The notes: a model not told the origin generated them from the sequence alone. A stretch of DNA of 64,000 bases from Ruegeria lacuscaerulensis (GCF_013031245.1 NZ_WPZL01000004.1:62001-126000), one strand, 5' to 3'. Shown: positions 17,596 to 26,775, counted from the stretch's first letter. Numbers and translations are program-made.

Positions 17596-17937
17596 TCAGC
17601 CGTAGACCGACTCTTTGCCGAATTGTTTGGTCAACATGTAATAGACAACCGCGCGATACTTGTTGCGCTCGGACATGCCATAGGTTTCCAGTACTTTGTT
17701 GATACCCTCCATCAACTCAGGACCATCTGACAGACCCAGCTTTTTGATTAGGAAATTGTTCTTGACCGTTTCAAGCTCACCCTCTTGGCTGGCGGCCACG
17801 GTTGACGCGTCAGCGTCATAGATCGCAGGACCACAGCCGATCGTGACTTTGGTCAACAGGTCCATATCAGCGTCCATTCCACATTTGGACTTCAGGTCTT
17901 CCGCATATTTAGCGATCAACTCGTCGCGTTTTCCCAT
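17596..17937 (-). CDS. DUF2853-family protein
   Basis: This 113-aa small, acidic, soluble protein has KYAEDLKSKCGMDADMDLL at the N-terminus and KYRAVVYYMLTKQFGKES at the C-terminus, matching the DUF2853 family common in Rhodobacteraceae. No function is known. It is a monocistronic gene with its own terminator. Confidence 0.85.
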   Translation of the reverse strand: MGKRDELIAKYAEDLKSKCGMDADMDLLTKVTIGCGPAIYDADASTVAASQEGELETVKNNFLIKKLGLSDGPELMEGINKVLETYGMSERNKYRAVVYYMLTKQFGKESVYG

Positions 17938-18084
17938 TGTTGTCTCCTGATTTGGGTTCGTTTCTGGTCAATCCGTCACCTAAATACGGTAATGGTCAGT
18001 GGAATTTGTACAAAGGGAAAATTTTGCGGCTTTCCCCCTAACCTTGTCCCCGCGCTTGTTCAGGCTTGATTTCTGCCATTTTTC

Positions 18085-18106
18085 TATTTAACATTATTGT
18101 TAAATA
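18085..18106. promoter_or_regulatory. Palindrome in the DUF899 promoter region
   Basis: Arms TATTTAACA and TGTTAAATA pair perfectly over 9 bp around TTAT and lie 18 bp before the DUF899 start, close to the ribosome-binding site. It is AT-rich against a GC-rich background and looks like a repressor operator of the MarR, ArsR or TetR kind. No regulator gene is adjacent. Confidence 0.55.
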
Positions 18107-18124
18107 AAAGATCAGGAGATTACC

Positions 18125-18772
18125 ATGACCGTTTCCCTGCCAAACGAAAGCCCGGAATACAGAGTTGCGCGAAACAGCTTGCTGTCCGCCGAAGCAGACC
18201 TGCGAGCAAAGATTGAAGAAGTAGCCAGCTTAAGACGCGGTCTTCCCAAAGGCGGCATGGTGCCTCAAGACTATGGATTCAGAACCCTTCAGGGCGCAGA
18301 TGCTCCTCTCTCTTCTTTGTTTGGCCCTCATGACACCTTGGCGGTTTATTCTCTGATGTACGGGCCAAATGCGGATTTACCCTGCCCCATGTGCTCGGCT
18401 TTCCTTGACGGATTGAACGGGCAGATCGCGCATATTTCGCAAAAGATCAGCTTTGCCGTCGTTGCCCAGAACACGCCCGGGAAACTGTCTGACCTGAAGA
18501 CGCGGATGGGGTGGAGTGAATTGCCGCTCTATTCGGCGCTCGGCACCGATTATCAACGCGACTATCTGGCCGAAGGTGAGGACGGAAGCCAGTTGCCAAT
18601 CCTGAACGTTTTTCAGCGTGATCAGGATGGGGTTCATCACTTCTGGAGTTCCGAGCTGTTTTTCGAACCCAGCGACTGGCATCCACGGCACATAGATGCG
18701 GCATGGCCGCTTTGGAACATATTGGATTTCACGCCACAGGGCCGCAGTGATTTCTTTCCGTCCCTGCGCTAG
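18125..18772 (+). CDS. DUF899-family thioredoxin-like protein
   Basis: The 215-aa protein starts with a helical segment (residues 1-45) and has a thioredoxin-like domain with GPNADLPCPMCSAFLDGL, where the CPMC pair occupies the redox-site position, and later NVFQRDQDGVHHFWSSELFF. DUF899 proteins are AhpC/TSA relatives with no settled activity. The AAGATCAGGAG leader supplies the ribosome-binding site. It sits alone behind a palindromic promoter region. Confidence 0.87.
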   Translation: MTVSLPNESPEYRVARNSLLSAEADLRAKIEEVASLRRGLPKGGMVPQDYGFRTLQGADAPLSSLFGPHDTLAVYSLMYGPNADLPCPMCSAFLDGLNGQIAHISQKISFAVVAQNTPGKLSDLKTRMGWSELPLYSALGTDYQRDYLAEGEDGSQLPILNVFQRDQDGVHHFWSSELFFEPSDWHPRHIDAAWPLWNILDFTPQGRSDFFPSLR

Positions 18773-18782
18773 GGGCCAGACA

Positions 18783-18811
18783 CAAAAAAACGGCGGCCGC
18801 GTTGGCCGCCG
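18783..18811 (-). terminator. Rho-independent terminator of ahcY
   Basis: On the minus strand, CGGCGGCC and GGCCGCCG form an 8-bp GC stem with a 5-base loop followed directly by seven T, 25 bp after the ahcY stop. This is a canonical intrinsic terminator. Confidence 0.88.
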
Positions 18812-18835
18812 CTCCGATTCCGCTAACCGCGGAAA

Positions 18836-20224
18836 TCAATAACGATAATGCTCCGGCTTGTACGGACCTTCGGGCTTAACGCCAATATAAGCGGCCTGTT
18901 CGCTGTCCATCTTAGTCAGTTTCACGCCGATGCGATCCAGATGCAGGCGTGCCACTTTCTCATCCAGATGCTTGGGCAGGATGTAAACCTTGTTCTCGTA
19001 TTCATCACCCTTGGTGAACAGCTCGATCTGGGCCAGAACCTGGTTGGTGAACGAGGCCGACATCACGAAAGACGGGTGCCCGGTGGCGTTGCCGAGGTTC
19101 AGCAGACGACCTTCGGACAACAGGATGATGCGGTTGCCCGTGGGCATCTCGATCATGTCCACCTGTTCCTTGATGTTGGTCCATTTGTGGTTCTTCAGGT
19201 TGGCGACCTGAATTTCGTTGTCGAAGTGGCCGATATTGCCAACGATGGCCATGTCCTTCATCTCGCGCATATGCTCGATGCGGATCACGTCCTTGTTTCC
19301 GGTGGTGGTGATGAAGATGTCCGCGCTGGCAACTTCGTCTTCCAGCAGCGTGACCTCAAATCCGTCCATTGCGGCCTGCAAGGCGCAGATCGGGTCGACC
19401 TCGGTCACTTTCACACGGGCACCGGCGCCGCGCAGCGAGGCGGCCGAGCCTTTGCCCACGTCACCATAGCCGCAGACCACGGCGACCTTACCGGCCATCA
19501 TCGTGTCGGTGGCGCGACGGATGCCATCAACCAGCGATTCCTTACAGCCGTATTTGTTGTCGAATTTCGACTTGGTGACGCTGTCATTCACGTTGATTGC
19601 CGGGAATGGCAGTTGGCCGTCTTTCACCAGTTGGTACAGGCGGTTTACGCCGGTGGTTGTTTCCTCGGACACGCCCTGAATCTGTTCGCGCATCTTGGTG
19701 AACCAGCCGGGGGATGCGGCCAAACGCTTTTTGATCTGCGCCTTGATCACCTCTTCCTCTTCCGAAGACGGAACCGGGATGATGTCCTCACCCGCTTCGG
19801 CGCGTGCGCCCAGCAGGATGTACAGCGTCGCATCGCCGCCGTCGTCCAGGATCATGTTGGGGCCGTCTTCGAACAGGAAGGATTTGTCCAGATAATCCCA
19901 ATGCTCTTCCAGCGTCTGGCCTTTGATGGCAAAGACCGGGATGCCAGCCTCGGCAATCGCTGCCGCTGCATGGTCCTGGGTTGAGAAAATGTTGCATGAT
20001 GCCCAGCGCACATCCGCGCCCAGCGCCACCAGCGTTTCGATCAGTACAGCCGTCTGGATGGTCATGTGCAGCGAACCTACGATGCGCGCACCTTTCAGCG
20101 GCTTGCTTTCACTGTATTCGGTGCGCAGAGCCATCAGGCCCGGCATCTCAGTTTCGGCGATATCCAGTTCCTTGCGGCCAAACCCGGCCAGCGAAATGTC
20201 TTTTACTATATAGTCCCCGGCCAT
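18836..20224 (-). CDS. ahcY: Adenosylhomocysteinase
   Basis: AhcY hydrolyses S-adenosylhomocysteine to homocysteine and adenosine, relieving product inhibition of methyltransferases. The 462-aa protein has the active-site segments [41 protein letters not shown] and the NAD-binding [20 protein letters not shown], ending with the family's KPEHYRY. The start at [10 protein letters not shown] is taken because a GGAG lies upstream at a normal distance; four more upstream codons are possible. Confidence 0.98.
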   Translation of the reverse strand: MAGDYIVKDISLAGFGRKELDIAETEMPGLMALRTEYSESKPLKGARIVGSLHMTIQTAVLIETLVALGADVRWASCNIFSTQDHAAAAIAEAGIPVFAIKGQTLEEHWDYLDKSFLFEDGPNMILDDGGDATLYILLGARAEAGEDIIPVPSSEEEEVIKAQIKKRLAASPGWFTKMREQIQGVSEETTTGVNRLYQLVKDGQLPFPAINVNDSVTKSKFDNKYGCKESLVDGIRRATDTMMAGKVAVVCGYGDVGKGSAASLRGAGARVKVTEVDPICALQAAMDGFEVTLLEDEVASADIFITTTGNKDVIRIEHMREMKDMAIVGNIGHFDNEIQVANLKNHKWTNIKEQVDMIEMPTGNRIILLSEGRLLNLGNATGHPSFVMSASFTNQVLAQIELFTKGDEYENKVYILPKHLDEKVARLHLDRIGVKLTKMDSEQAAYIGVKPEGPYKPEHYRY

Positions 20225-20259
20225 CAGGTACTCCACTCCGGTAAATCACAGTCCGGGAT

Positions 20260-20280
20260 GCCCCTAGCATTCCTCGGGGC
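20260..20280 (-). promoter_or_regulatory. Small hairpin in the ahcY leader
   Basis: On the minus strand GCCCC and GGGGC pair around an 11-base loop about 35 bases before the ahcY start. The loop begins with GAGGA, which resembles a short piece of the SAH riboswitch, but the pseudoknot and second stem of that class are not present. It is reported only as leader structure. Confidence 0.25.
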
Positions 20281-20326
20281 AGGTGGCAACGCGGATGGCC
20301 GGAAACAGGAGATTCCGTCGCTAAAA

Positions 20327-20641
20327 TCAGCTGGGCTGACCCTTCAGTTTAATCTTCGGGATCGCTTCAAAAAAATCTGTGCCAACGGCGACAATACAAC
20401 TAATGCCGTTCGCCTGGGTCACCAGAACCGTGTAGCTTCCGGTTTCCTTCGAGGTCCAGACCTCCATGATCGCCTGCGCGCCGCGCGTTTTTTGCAATCC
20501 GCCAAAGGTCAGCTCTTCCGAATAGCTGTCCTGCAGCTTGGCAATGACATGCTCACGCTGTGCGCAACTTTTGGCAAATGCAGGGGGGGCGGTGGCGGCC
20601 ATTCCAAAGGCCAGTGCAATTCCAAATATTCGCTTAAACAT
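20327..20641 (-). CDS. Small secreted protein of unknown function
   Basis: The 104-aa product has a clear signal peptide (MFKRIFGIALAFGMAATAPPAFA) and a mature part with two Cys (CAQREHVIAKLQDSYSEEL and NGISCIVAVGTDFF), likely a disulfide. Roseobacter genomes carry many such short periplasmic proteins with the pattern L-Y-E-x-x-x-G-L. The ATG is selected because GGAG is seven bases upstream; the frame runs further but without support. Confidence 0.75.
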   Translation of the reverse strand: MFKRIFGIALAFGMAATAPPAFAKSCAQREHVIAKLQDSYSEELTFGGLQKTRGAQAIMEVWTSKETGSYTVLVTQANGISCIVAVGTDFFEAIPKIKLKGQPS

Positions 20642-20846
20642 AGCTAGCTCCTTTCGATACGAGTTACGTTCCGAGAGGGGCACACCGGGAGGAGCATGCA
20701 CCCCCCTCAGTACAAATGTCGGTATCACCAGGCGTCGATTCAAAGCACGAATGCTCAAGAAAAAGTTGGCAGCTGGTGATATCGACAGGTACATCATACC
20801 ACAAAAACGCGAAACTTACGTGTTCAACTTCACAAGGCATGGCATA

Positions 20847-21440
20847 ATGGCAACACAACCCAGAGCGTGGCAAAGGATGCTGTCGGGTCGCCGGCTGGAT
20901 TTGCTGGATCCGACGCCGGTGGACATCGAAATCGAAGATATTGCCCACGGATTGGCTTTTGTGGCCCGCTGGAACGGCCAAACCGCTGGGAATTTTGCCT
21001 ATTCCGTGGCCGAGCATTCCCTGCTGGTCGAAGAGCTTTTTGGCCGGATTGCACCCAATGCACCGGTGAAATGGCGGCTCGCGGCTTTGTTACATGATGC
21101 GCCGGAATATGTGATCGGAGATATGATCTCGCCGGTGAAATCCGCCGTCGGTCCGGATTACGGCGCGCTGGATGACCGTCTGGCGGCAGCGATCCACATC
21201 CGGTTCGGCCTGCCTGCTGCGGTGCCGAAAACGGTGAAGCGGCAGATCAAAAAGGCCGACAAGATCAGCGCCTGGATGGAGGCGACCCAGATTGCCGGGT
21301 TTTCCGAGGCCGAAGCGACAAAGTTCTTTGGTCGCCCGGACAAAGCGGTGATGGAGGGGTTGGAGATTACCTTGCGCCCGCCGGTTGAGGTCCGAGAGGC
21401 ATATATGGCGCGGCATGGCGAACTGTTGGCGGCGTGCTGA
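20847..21440 (+). CDS. HD-domain phosphohydrolase (YfbR-like)
   Basis: The 197-aa protein has an HD metal-binding core: His in YSVAEHSLLVEEL, the His-Asp doublet in AALLHDAPEYVIGDMISPVK, and a later Asp in KKADKISAWMEATQI. This arrangement matches the YfbR 5'-deoxynucleotidase group, which removes phosphate from nucleoside monophosphates. The ATG giving MATQPRAWQRML is taken; longer upstream frame overlaps the divergent secreted-protein gene. Confidence 0.85.
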   Translation: MATQPRAWQRMLSGRRLDLLDPTPVDIEIEDIAHGLAFVARWNGQTAGNFAYSVAEHSLLVEELFGRIAPNAPVKWRLAALLHDAPEYVIGDMISPVKSAVGPDYGALDDRLAAAIHIRFGLPAAVPKTVKRQIKKADKISAWMEATQIAGFSEAEATKFFGRPDKAVMEGLEITLRPPVEVREAYMARHGELLAAC

Positions 21441-21483
21441 AACACTTTGCTTCTGGTTGCGTATCCAAACAAAGAGAATCTGA

Positions 21484-21915
21484 ATGAATGAAACATCCAT
21501 TTATCAAGCTGTAAGAAGCAAACTTATTACTCACGGGGCCGATAAAACCAAAGAAGGTCGGGTCACTTTTAAAGACCCAAATTTATTCGGATTGTTTGTA
21601 AAACTAGAAAAGGCTGCAAAAGGGTCAAGTTTTTCCGCAACTCAATCCACTGTCCAAGAAATCGAAGATTATGCCTTTTCTATTGGCAAGAGGCATTTGG
21701 TTGTCTTCGCTCTCATGTACCTGCGGTTTTCCGACCTGACTCCTAAGACTTGGGAACTAGACGAAGAACTGCCTGACGGGAAAGTAAAAACAACCAATAT
21801 CTATGAGAGAGAGCTTTCCGAAGAAGAAATGCTCATCGGTCTTTGGGCGAAGGTACGGTACGATTCCGTCGGCCAGGATTACCTTTCGGCTGTCTACAAG
21901 GACGAACACTCTTAA
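21484..21915 (+). CDS. Orphan protein, AT-leaning gene
   Basis: The 143-aa soluble protein has a mixed-charge sequence (SIGKRHLVVFALMYLRFSDL, ELSEEEMLIGLWAKVRYDSV). I recognise no family. Codons end in A or T far more often than in neighbouring genes, and the upstream AGAGAATCTGA gives a weak ribosome-binding site. Composition and lack of recognisable relatives suggest recent acquisition. The nearest neighbours are conserved genes (HD hydrolase and regA) with no mobile-element remnants seen. Confidence 0.7.
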   Translation: MNETSIYQAVRSKLITHGADKTKEGRVTFKDPNLFGLFVKLEKAAKGSSFSATQSTVQEIEDYAFSIGKRHLVVFALMYLRFSDLTPKTWELDEELPDGKVKTTNIYERELSEEEMLIGLWAKVRYDSVGQDYLSAVYKDEHS

Positions 21916-21935
21916 GACTATTTCAGCCAGAAGTT

Positions 21936-22490
21936 TTACCGCGGGCTACGCTTCGCCAATATCCGTTGCAAGGTCCGACGATGCATGTTCAGGCGACGCG
22001 CTGTCTCGGAAACGTTCCGGTCGCACAGCTCATAGACCCTCTGGATATGTTCCCAGCGGACGCGGTCCGCACTCATGGGGTTTTCTGGTGGCGGCGGCAG
22101 TTCGTCGCCCTTGGCCAGCAGCGCGTTGGTTATGTCAGTGGCGTCGGCGGGTTTAGACAGGTAATCGGTCGCACCGATCTTGACCGCTGCAACAGCGGTG
22201 GCAATTGCGCCATATCCGGTCAGAACCACTACCCGGCTGTCGGGGCGTTTCTCGCGCAGAACCTCGACCACATCCAGCCCGTTGCCATCCTCCAGGCGCA
22301 GGTCAACGACGGCATAGGCGGGGGGGCGGGCTGTGGAAATGGCGCGACCCGCGGCAACGGAACCGGCGGTTTCAACTTCGAACCCGCGTTTCTCCATGGC
22401 CTTGGCCAGGCGTCTCAGAAACGGCTCGTCATCATCCACCAACAACAGTGATTTATCGGGGCCGATGTCGAGTTCAGAGCTGTCCGCCAT
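21936..22490 (-). CDS. regA: Redox response regulator RegA/PrrA/ActR
   Basis: RegA is the response regulator partner of RegB; in phototrophic and respiring alphaproteobacteria it controls photosynthesis, carbon and nitrogen fixation, and terminal oxidases. The 184-aa protein has a receiver domain with phosphoacceptor Asp63 (VVDLRLEDGNGLD), Lys in YLSKPAD, a Pro-rich linker (ELPPPPENP) and the highly conserved Fis-type HTH ending NVSETARRLNMHRRTLQRIL. It lies downstream of senC on the same strand, 86 bp apart, and opposite regB. Confidence 0.97.
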   Translation of the reverse strand: MADSSELDIGPDKSLLLVDDDEPFLRRLAKAMEKRGFEVETAGSVAAGRAISTARPPAYAVVDLRLEDGNGLDVVEVLREKRPDSRVVVLTGYGAIATAVAAVKIGATDYLSKPADATDITNALLAKGDELPPPPENPMSADRVRWEHIQRVYELCDRNVSETARRLNMHRRTLQRILAKRSPR

Positions 22491-22576
22491 ATTCTGTTCT
22501 TTCCGCTATTTCCTGCCTCTGGCTTAAACATGAGTAATAGCAGCGCCATTCCAAAGGTCAAATAACCCGTTGCGCC

Positions 22577-23197
22577 TTAGAGCTTGTCCAAAAAGCACCC
22601 GACCTTGTCGGCCATCTGTTCGGCGGTGTCGTCGCGGTTGAAAAATTCGATGAACCCGTCCTCGGGTGTGACCAGATAGGTAAAGGTCGAATGGTCGACC
22701 AGATAGAACTCGTCGCTTTTGTCATGCGCCTTATAATAGGTCTTATAGGCCTGGCTTGCCGCCTTGACCTGTTCGGGTGAACCGGTCAGCGCGATCATGC
22801 GTTCATGCAGGTTGAACGCATAGTCGCCGACCACTTCCGGTGTGTCGCGGTCGGGGTCGATCGAGATGAACAGCGGCGTCACCGATTGTCCGCGCTCGGC
22901 CAGAATATCCACGGCCTCGGCATTGCGGGACATGTCGAAGGGGCAGACATCGGGGCAGAAGGTGTAGCCGAAGTAAACCAGTGTCGGTTCGGTGATCACA
23001 TCCTTGTCCGTGACTGTCTCACCATTGCCGTTGACCAGTTCGAAAGGACCACCGATGGCCGCTGCGCCACCCGCGATCTGGCTTGACCGGCATTGCGCGA
23101 ACTTGTCGTTTGCCCCCGAGCCGCGCGTCAGCAGCCACATGGCCCCCAGGCCCACGGCCAGAACAACGGTTGCGAGGACGGCATAAAGACGGACCAT
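22577..23197 (-). CDS. senC: SCO1/SenC copper-binding protein (PrrC type)
   Basis: This membrane-anchored thioredoxin-like copper chaperone for cytochrome c oxidase assembly also modulates RegB signalling in some species. The 206-aa product has an N-terminal anchor helix (residues 3-24), the Cu-binding CX3C (Cys81 and Cys85 in FCPDVCPFD) and the third ligand His169 in VDHSTFTYLV. The frame continues upstream to a TTG, but the ATG before VRLYAVLATVV is chosen since it begins the anchor directly. It is divergent from regB with 92 bp between them. Confidence 0.94.
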   Translation of the reverse strand: MVRLYAVLATVVLAVGLGAMWLLTRGSGANDKFAQCRSSQIAGGAAAIGGPFELVNGNGETVTDKDVITEPTLVYFGYTFCPDVCPFDMSRNAEAVDILAERGQSVTPLFISIDPDRDTPEVVGDYAFNLHERMIALTGSPEQVKAASQAYKTYYKAHDKSDEFYLVDHSTFTYLVTPEDGFIEFFNRDDTAEQMADKVGCFLDKL

Positions 23198-23289
23198 GAC
23201 ATCAATCCTGACATGAGAGGGGTTGTTGATCGTTTCGGCCGGGACACCTATCAAGATGATCAGCCGATGCAACAGGACATAATAGACCG

Positions 23290-24687
23290 ATGGCAAATTC
23301 CAACATCACATTATGGCGCGGTCAGGAACGCAGCAGCTGGATTCGGCTGCGTACGCTGATCCTGTTGCGCTGGGTGGCCATCATCGGCCAGATCACCGCC
23401 ATCACCGTCGCGCAACGCACCTATGGCGTCCAGCTGGATGTTACTCTGTGCTATCTGGCCATCGGCGTTTCGGTCATGGGCAATCTGACCGCCATCCTGC
23501 TGTTTCCCCGCAACAAGCGCCTGTCCGAGTTCGAAAACTTCCTGATGGTGCTGTTCGACCTGTTGCAACTGACTATCCTGCTGTACCTGACCGGCGGGTT
23601 GAACAACCCGTTTGCGTTGTTGCTGGTCGGTCCTGTGACTATCTCGGCCAGCGTCATGAGCACCCGGTCGACCATGGTCATTGGCGGCGTCGCAATTGTT
23701 CTGACCACCCTGCTGGCTGAATTTCATCTGCCGTTGCGCACTGACGTGGGGGTTGATCTGGTCATCCCGGATATCCTGCTGTTCGGCAACTGGGCCGCTA
23801 TCGTGATCGCCATCGTCTTTCTGGGCGCTTATTCCCACCGTGTCAGCTCCGAAGTGCAATCGATGTCCGAAGCACTTTCAGCCACGCATATGGCGCTGGC
23901 CCGCGAGCAGAAGCTGACCGATCTCGGCGGTGTGGTCGCCGCCGCCGCGCATGAGCTGGGCACACCTCTGGCCACGATCAAGCTGACCAGTTCCGAACTG
24001 ATCGAGGAACTGGACGACCGGCCCGACCTGAAGGAAGACGCCGCCCTGATCCGCGAACAGGCCAACCGCTGCCGCGATATTCTGCGCGATATGGGCCGGG
24101 CCGGTAAGGACGACCTGCACTTGCGGCAGGCACCCTTGTCTACGGTCGTTCATGAAGCAGCCGAACCGCATATCCATCGCGGCAAGACTGTTCACTTTGC
24201 CGAAGGTCCGGCCGAGGACGGCGATGTGCAGCAGCCGTCGATCCTGCGCAAGCCCGAGATCATCCATGGGCTGCGTAACCTGATTCAGAACGCGGTGGAT
24301 TTCGCCCGCTCCAATGTCTGGGTCGAGGCCGAATGGACCACCGATCAGATTACCGTAAAAATCATGGATGACGGGCGTGGATATCCGTCACAGATGATTG
24401 GCAGAATTGGTGATCCCTTCATGCGCCGCCGCCGGGCCGAATCCGATCGAAAAGCCAGACCGGAGTATGAAGGCATGGGGCTGGGACTGTTCATCGCAAA
24501 AACGTTGCTGGAACGCAGCGGCGCGGAACTGGATTTTGCCAACGGCTCCGACCCGTACCAAACCCTGTCTGATAACCCCGAGCGCCGAGGGGCGATTGTC
24601 CGGGTTTCGTGGCCACGCAAAATTGTGGACGCCCAGATTGGCGACACACCTGTGCCATCGGGTGCAAACCAGCAGATCCAGGTTTGA
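23290..24687 (+). CDS. regB: Redox sensor histidine kinase RegB/PrrB/ActS
   Basis: The 465-aa kinase has six transmembrane helices in the first 180 residues, the quinone-site heptad GGLNNPF at about residues 102-108, the phospho-His at about 220 (AAHELGTPLATI), and a Cys at about 260 in NRCRDILRDMGRAGK, equivalent to the redox-active Cys of the Rhodobacter protein. The C-terminal ATPase domain has NLIQNAVDFA, DDGRGYP and GMGLGLFIAKTLLE. It signals to RegA, encoded on the other side of senC. Confidence 0.97.
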   Translation: MANSNITLWRGQERSSWIRLRTLILLRWVAIIGQITAITVAQRTYGVQLDVTLCYLAIGVSVMGNLTAILLFPRNKRLSEFENFLMVLFDLLQLTILLYLTGGLNNPFALLLVGPVTISASVMSTRSTMVIGGVAIVLTTLLAEFHLPLRTDVGVDLVIPDILLFGNWAAIVIAIVFLGAYSHRVSSEVQSMSEALSATHMALAREQKLTDLGGVVAAAAHELGTPLATIKLTSSELIEELDDRPDLKEDAALIREQANRCRDILRDMGRAGKDDLHLRQAPLSTVVHEAAEPHIHRGKTVHFAEGPAEDGDVQQPSILRKPEIIHGLRNLIQNAVDFARSNVWVEAEWTTDQITVKIMDDGRGYPSQMIGRIGDPFMRRRRAESDRKARPEYEGMGLGLFIAKTLLERSGAELDFANGSDPYQTLSDNPERRGAIVRVSWPRKIVDAQIGDTPVPSGANQQIQV

Positions 24688-24751
24688 GTTAAGACCCCGT
24701 TAACCATTCAGGCGCATAGTCATAGCTCGTGATTTCCGCCGAGGAGAGCGC

Positions 24752-26260
24752 ATGGTCGACTGGATCATTCTGGCCGCGATCAGCCTGGTATCTGCCAGCC
24801 TGGCGGTTCAATGGCTTTTGCCTCGCCGCAGGCAAAGGGGCGACAATTTCGGCCTGTCCTCGCCCGCATCGCTGTTCGATACGGTGTTTCTGTTCGACGG
24901 CAACCGCCTGATCAGCCACTCCGACATAGCGCTTGAAGGGTTTGAGGCCGTTCGCGACTGGCCCGATCTGCGCCGCCTTTTACAGCGGGATTTCCCCACG
25001 TTTCCTGAAACGCCCGACCGCATTCGGCACGCGGGCACTCTGGTCATTCCCGCCATTGACTGCACGGTTGAGCGTGACGTTTTGTGCGAATGGATCGATG
25101 GCATTGTCCGCGTTCAGCTGCGCGACAGTACCGAACATCCGACTCCGATTCAGCGCGACGCACTTGACCCGATCCGCCTGGCCATGGAGCAGGCACCCTA
25201 CCCTGTCTGGCTGCTGGACCACCAAAATAACGTCCGCTGGTGCAATGCGGCCTATGTCTCGCTGGTGCGCAAGGTTCGGGGTCAGAATACGGATCTGACC
25301 GCACCGCTGTTTCCCGCTTCGGACGAGGACGAGCGATTGAGTGCGAAGACGCGCATCTCGATCTCGTCAGACGGCAGCGACAACAGGCTCTGGTTTGACC
25401 TGACTATGGTCAGCCACCCCGAGGGGCACCTGTGTTACGCCGTCGATATCAATGCCATCGTTGCTGCAGAAACGGCCCAGCGCAAATTTGTTCAGACGAT
25501 GACAAAGACCTTTGCGCAGCTCTCCATCGGGCTGGCCATTTTTGACCGCAACCGGCAACTTGCGCTGTTCAACCCGGCCCTGATCGATCTGACCACCCTG
25601 CCCCCGGACTTCCTGAGCTGCCGCCCAAGCCTTTCCAGCTTTTTCGACCGGCTGCGTGACCAGCACATGATGCCGGAGCCCAAGAATTACCGCAGCTGGC
25701 GCAGTCAGATGAACGACCTGCTCGAAGCGGCAGAGGACGGAAACTATCAGGAAACCTGGTCACTGCCGTCCGGATCGGTCTATTCGGTCAGCGGTCGCCC
25801 CCATCCCGATGGCGCCGTCGCCTTTCTGTTCGAGGATATCACCGCCGAGATCACCCTGACCCGGCGGTTCCGTTCGGAAATGGACCTGATGCAGTCCGTT
25901 CTGGACAAGCTGGCAGATGCTATCGCAGTGTTTGGCGATGACGGTACGCTGGCCTTGACAAATCTTGCCTATCAAAATCTCTGGGGCGATTCGGGCGAAG
26001 CCGGGTTCGAACCGGATTCCGTTCTGGATGTCACGCGATCCTGGCAGAAACTCTGCGCTGCATCGCCGATCCTGGGCGAAATCCGCGACTTCGTCGGGAT
26101 GCGGGACAACCGCGCCGAGTGGTCGGGCGATCTTCGGATGCGTAACGGTACCAAACTGACATGCACCGTCAGTCCCATGCAGAACGGTGCAACGATTGTT
26201 CGGTTCGCGGTGGACGACGTTGCTTTGGCTTCACATCCGATCCAACAAATCAGCGCCTGA
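24752..26260 (+). CDS. PAS-domain membrane protein without a kinase domain
   Basis: The 502-aa protein has an N-terminal transmembrane helix (residues 3-24) and at least two, probably three, PAS-like modules: about 145-230 (APYPVWLLDHQNNVRWCNAA), 255-365 (LSIGLAIFDRNRQLALFNPA) and 380-490 (LADAIAVFGDDGTLALTNLA). A helix typical of a histidine-kinase dimerisation segment (TLTRRFRSEMDLMQSVLDKL) precedes the last PAS, but no HATPase follows and no phospho-His box is seen. It may be a signalling scaffold. It follows regB by 64 bp and precedes tsaE. Confidence 0.78.
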   Translation: MVDWIILAAISLVSASLAVQWLLPRRRQRGDNFGLSSPASLFDTVFLFDGNRLISHSDIALEGFEAVRDWPDLRRLLQRDFPTFPETPDRIRHAGTLVIPAIDCTVERDVLCEWIDGIVRVQLRDSTEHPTPIQRDALDPIRLAMEQAPYPVWLLDHQNNVRWCNAAYVSLVRKVRGQNTDLTAPLFPASDEDERLSAKTRISISSDGSDNRLWFDLTMVSHPEGHLCYAVDINAIVAAETAQRKFVQTMTKTFAQLSIGLAIFDRNRQLALFNPALIDLTTLPPDFLSCRPSLSSFFDRLRDQHMMPEPKNYRSWRSQMNDLLEAAEDGNYQETWSLPSGSVYSVSGRPHPDGAVAFLFEDITAEITLTRRFRSEMDLMQSVLDKLADAIAVFGDDGTLALTNLAYQNLWGDSGEAGFEPDSVLDVTRSWQKLCAASPILGEIRDFVGMRDNRAEWSGDLRMRNGTKLTCTVSPMQNGATIVRFAVDDVALASHPIQQISA

Positions 26261-26301
26261 ACCGGGTTGCAGCCGACCGGGCGCGAGGTCATTGTGGCGC
26301 C

Positions 26302-26775
26302 ATGACGTTGCACTCCCTCTCATTCACGCTGAATTCGCCGGAAGAAACCGCTGATCTTGCGGCCCGGCTCGGCGCGGAATTGCGACCCGGTGACATACTG
26401 CTTCTCGAAGGCGAGATCGGCAGCGGTAAGACCCATTTCGCGCGCAGCCTGATCCAATCGTTGATGACGGTGCCCGAGGATGTCCCCTCACCCACGTTCA
26501 CGCTGGTGCAGGCCTATGACACCGAGGCCGGCGAAATCTGGCATTGCGATCTCTATCGGCTGAGCGCGGTGGAAGAAATCGAGGAACTGGGGCTGATCGA
26601 GGCCTTTGACGCCGCCATCTGCCTGGTCGAATGGCCGGACGCACTGGGTCCGCTGACTCCCGGCGCCGCCCTGAAACTGACTTTTGAAACAGACCCTAAT
26701 TCAATGGATACACGCCATCTGACCCTGTCCTGGTCCGATCCGAAATGGCCCCCGAAACTGGAGACCGCCGCATGA
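26302..26775 (+). CDS. tsaE: tRNA threonylcarbamoyladenosine biosynthesis ATPase TsaE
   Basis: The 157-aa ATPase resets the TsaBD complex during t6A37 synthesis. It shows the P-loop LEGEIGSGKTHFARSLIQ, SPTFTLVQAYD (switch region), WHCDLYRLSAVEE and LVEWPDALG, all family hallmarks. The start after the PAS gene (ATGACGTTGCACTCC) is taken since the longer frame is inside that gene. It overlaps amgK by four bases. Confidence 0.95.
   Translation: MTLHSLSFTLNSPEETADLAARLGAELRPGDILLLEGEIGSGKTHFARSLIQSLMTVPEDVPSPTFTLVQAYDTEAGEIWHCDLYRLSAVEEIEELGLIEAFDAAICLVEWPDALGPLTPGAALKLTFETDPNSMDTRHLTLSWSDPKWPPKLETAA

Noticed and set aside
18848-19984. 378-aa plus-strand frame opposite ahcY
   Set aside because: Antisense of a highly conserved enzyme; the His/Asp-rich sequence is an artefact of GC-rich codon structure.
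20225-20330. SAH riboswitch before ahcY
   Set aside because: A CCGAGGA string and one small hairpin are present, but the second stem and pseudoknot of the SAH class cannot be drawn, and the lengths do not fit. A covariance-model scan with RF01057 over this stretch would settle it.
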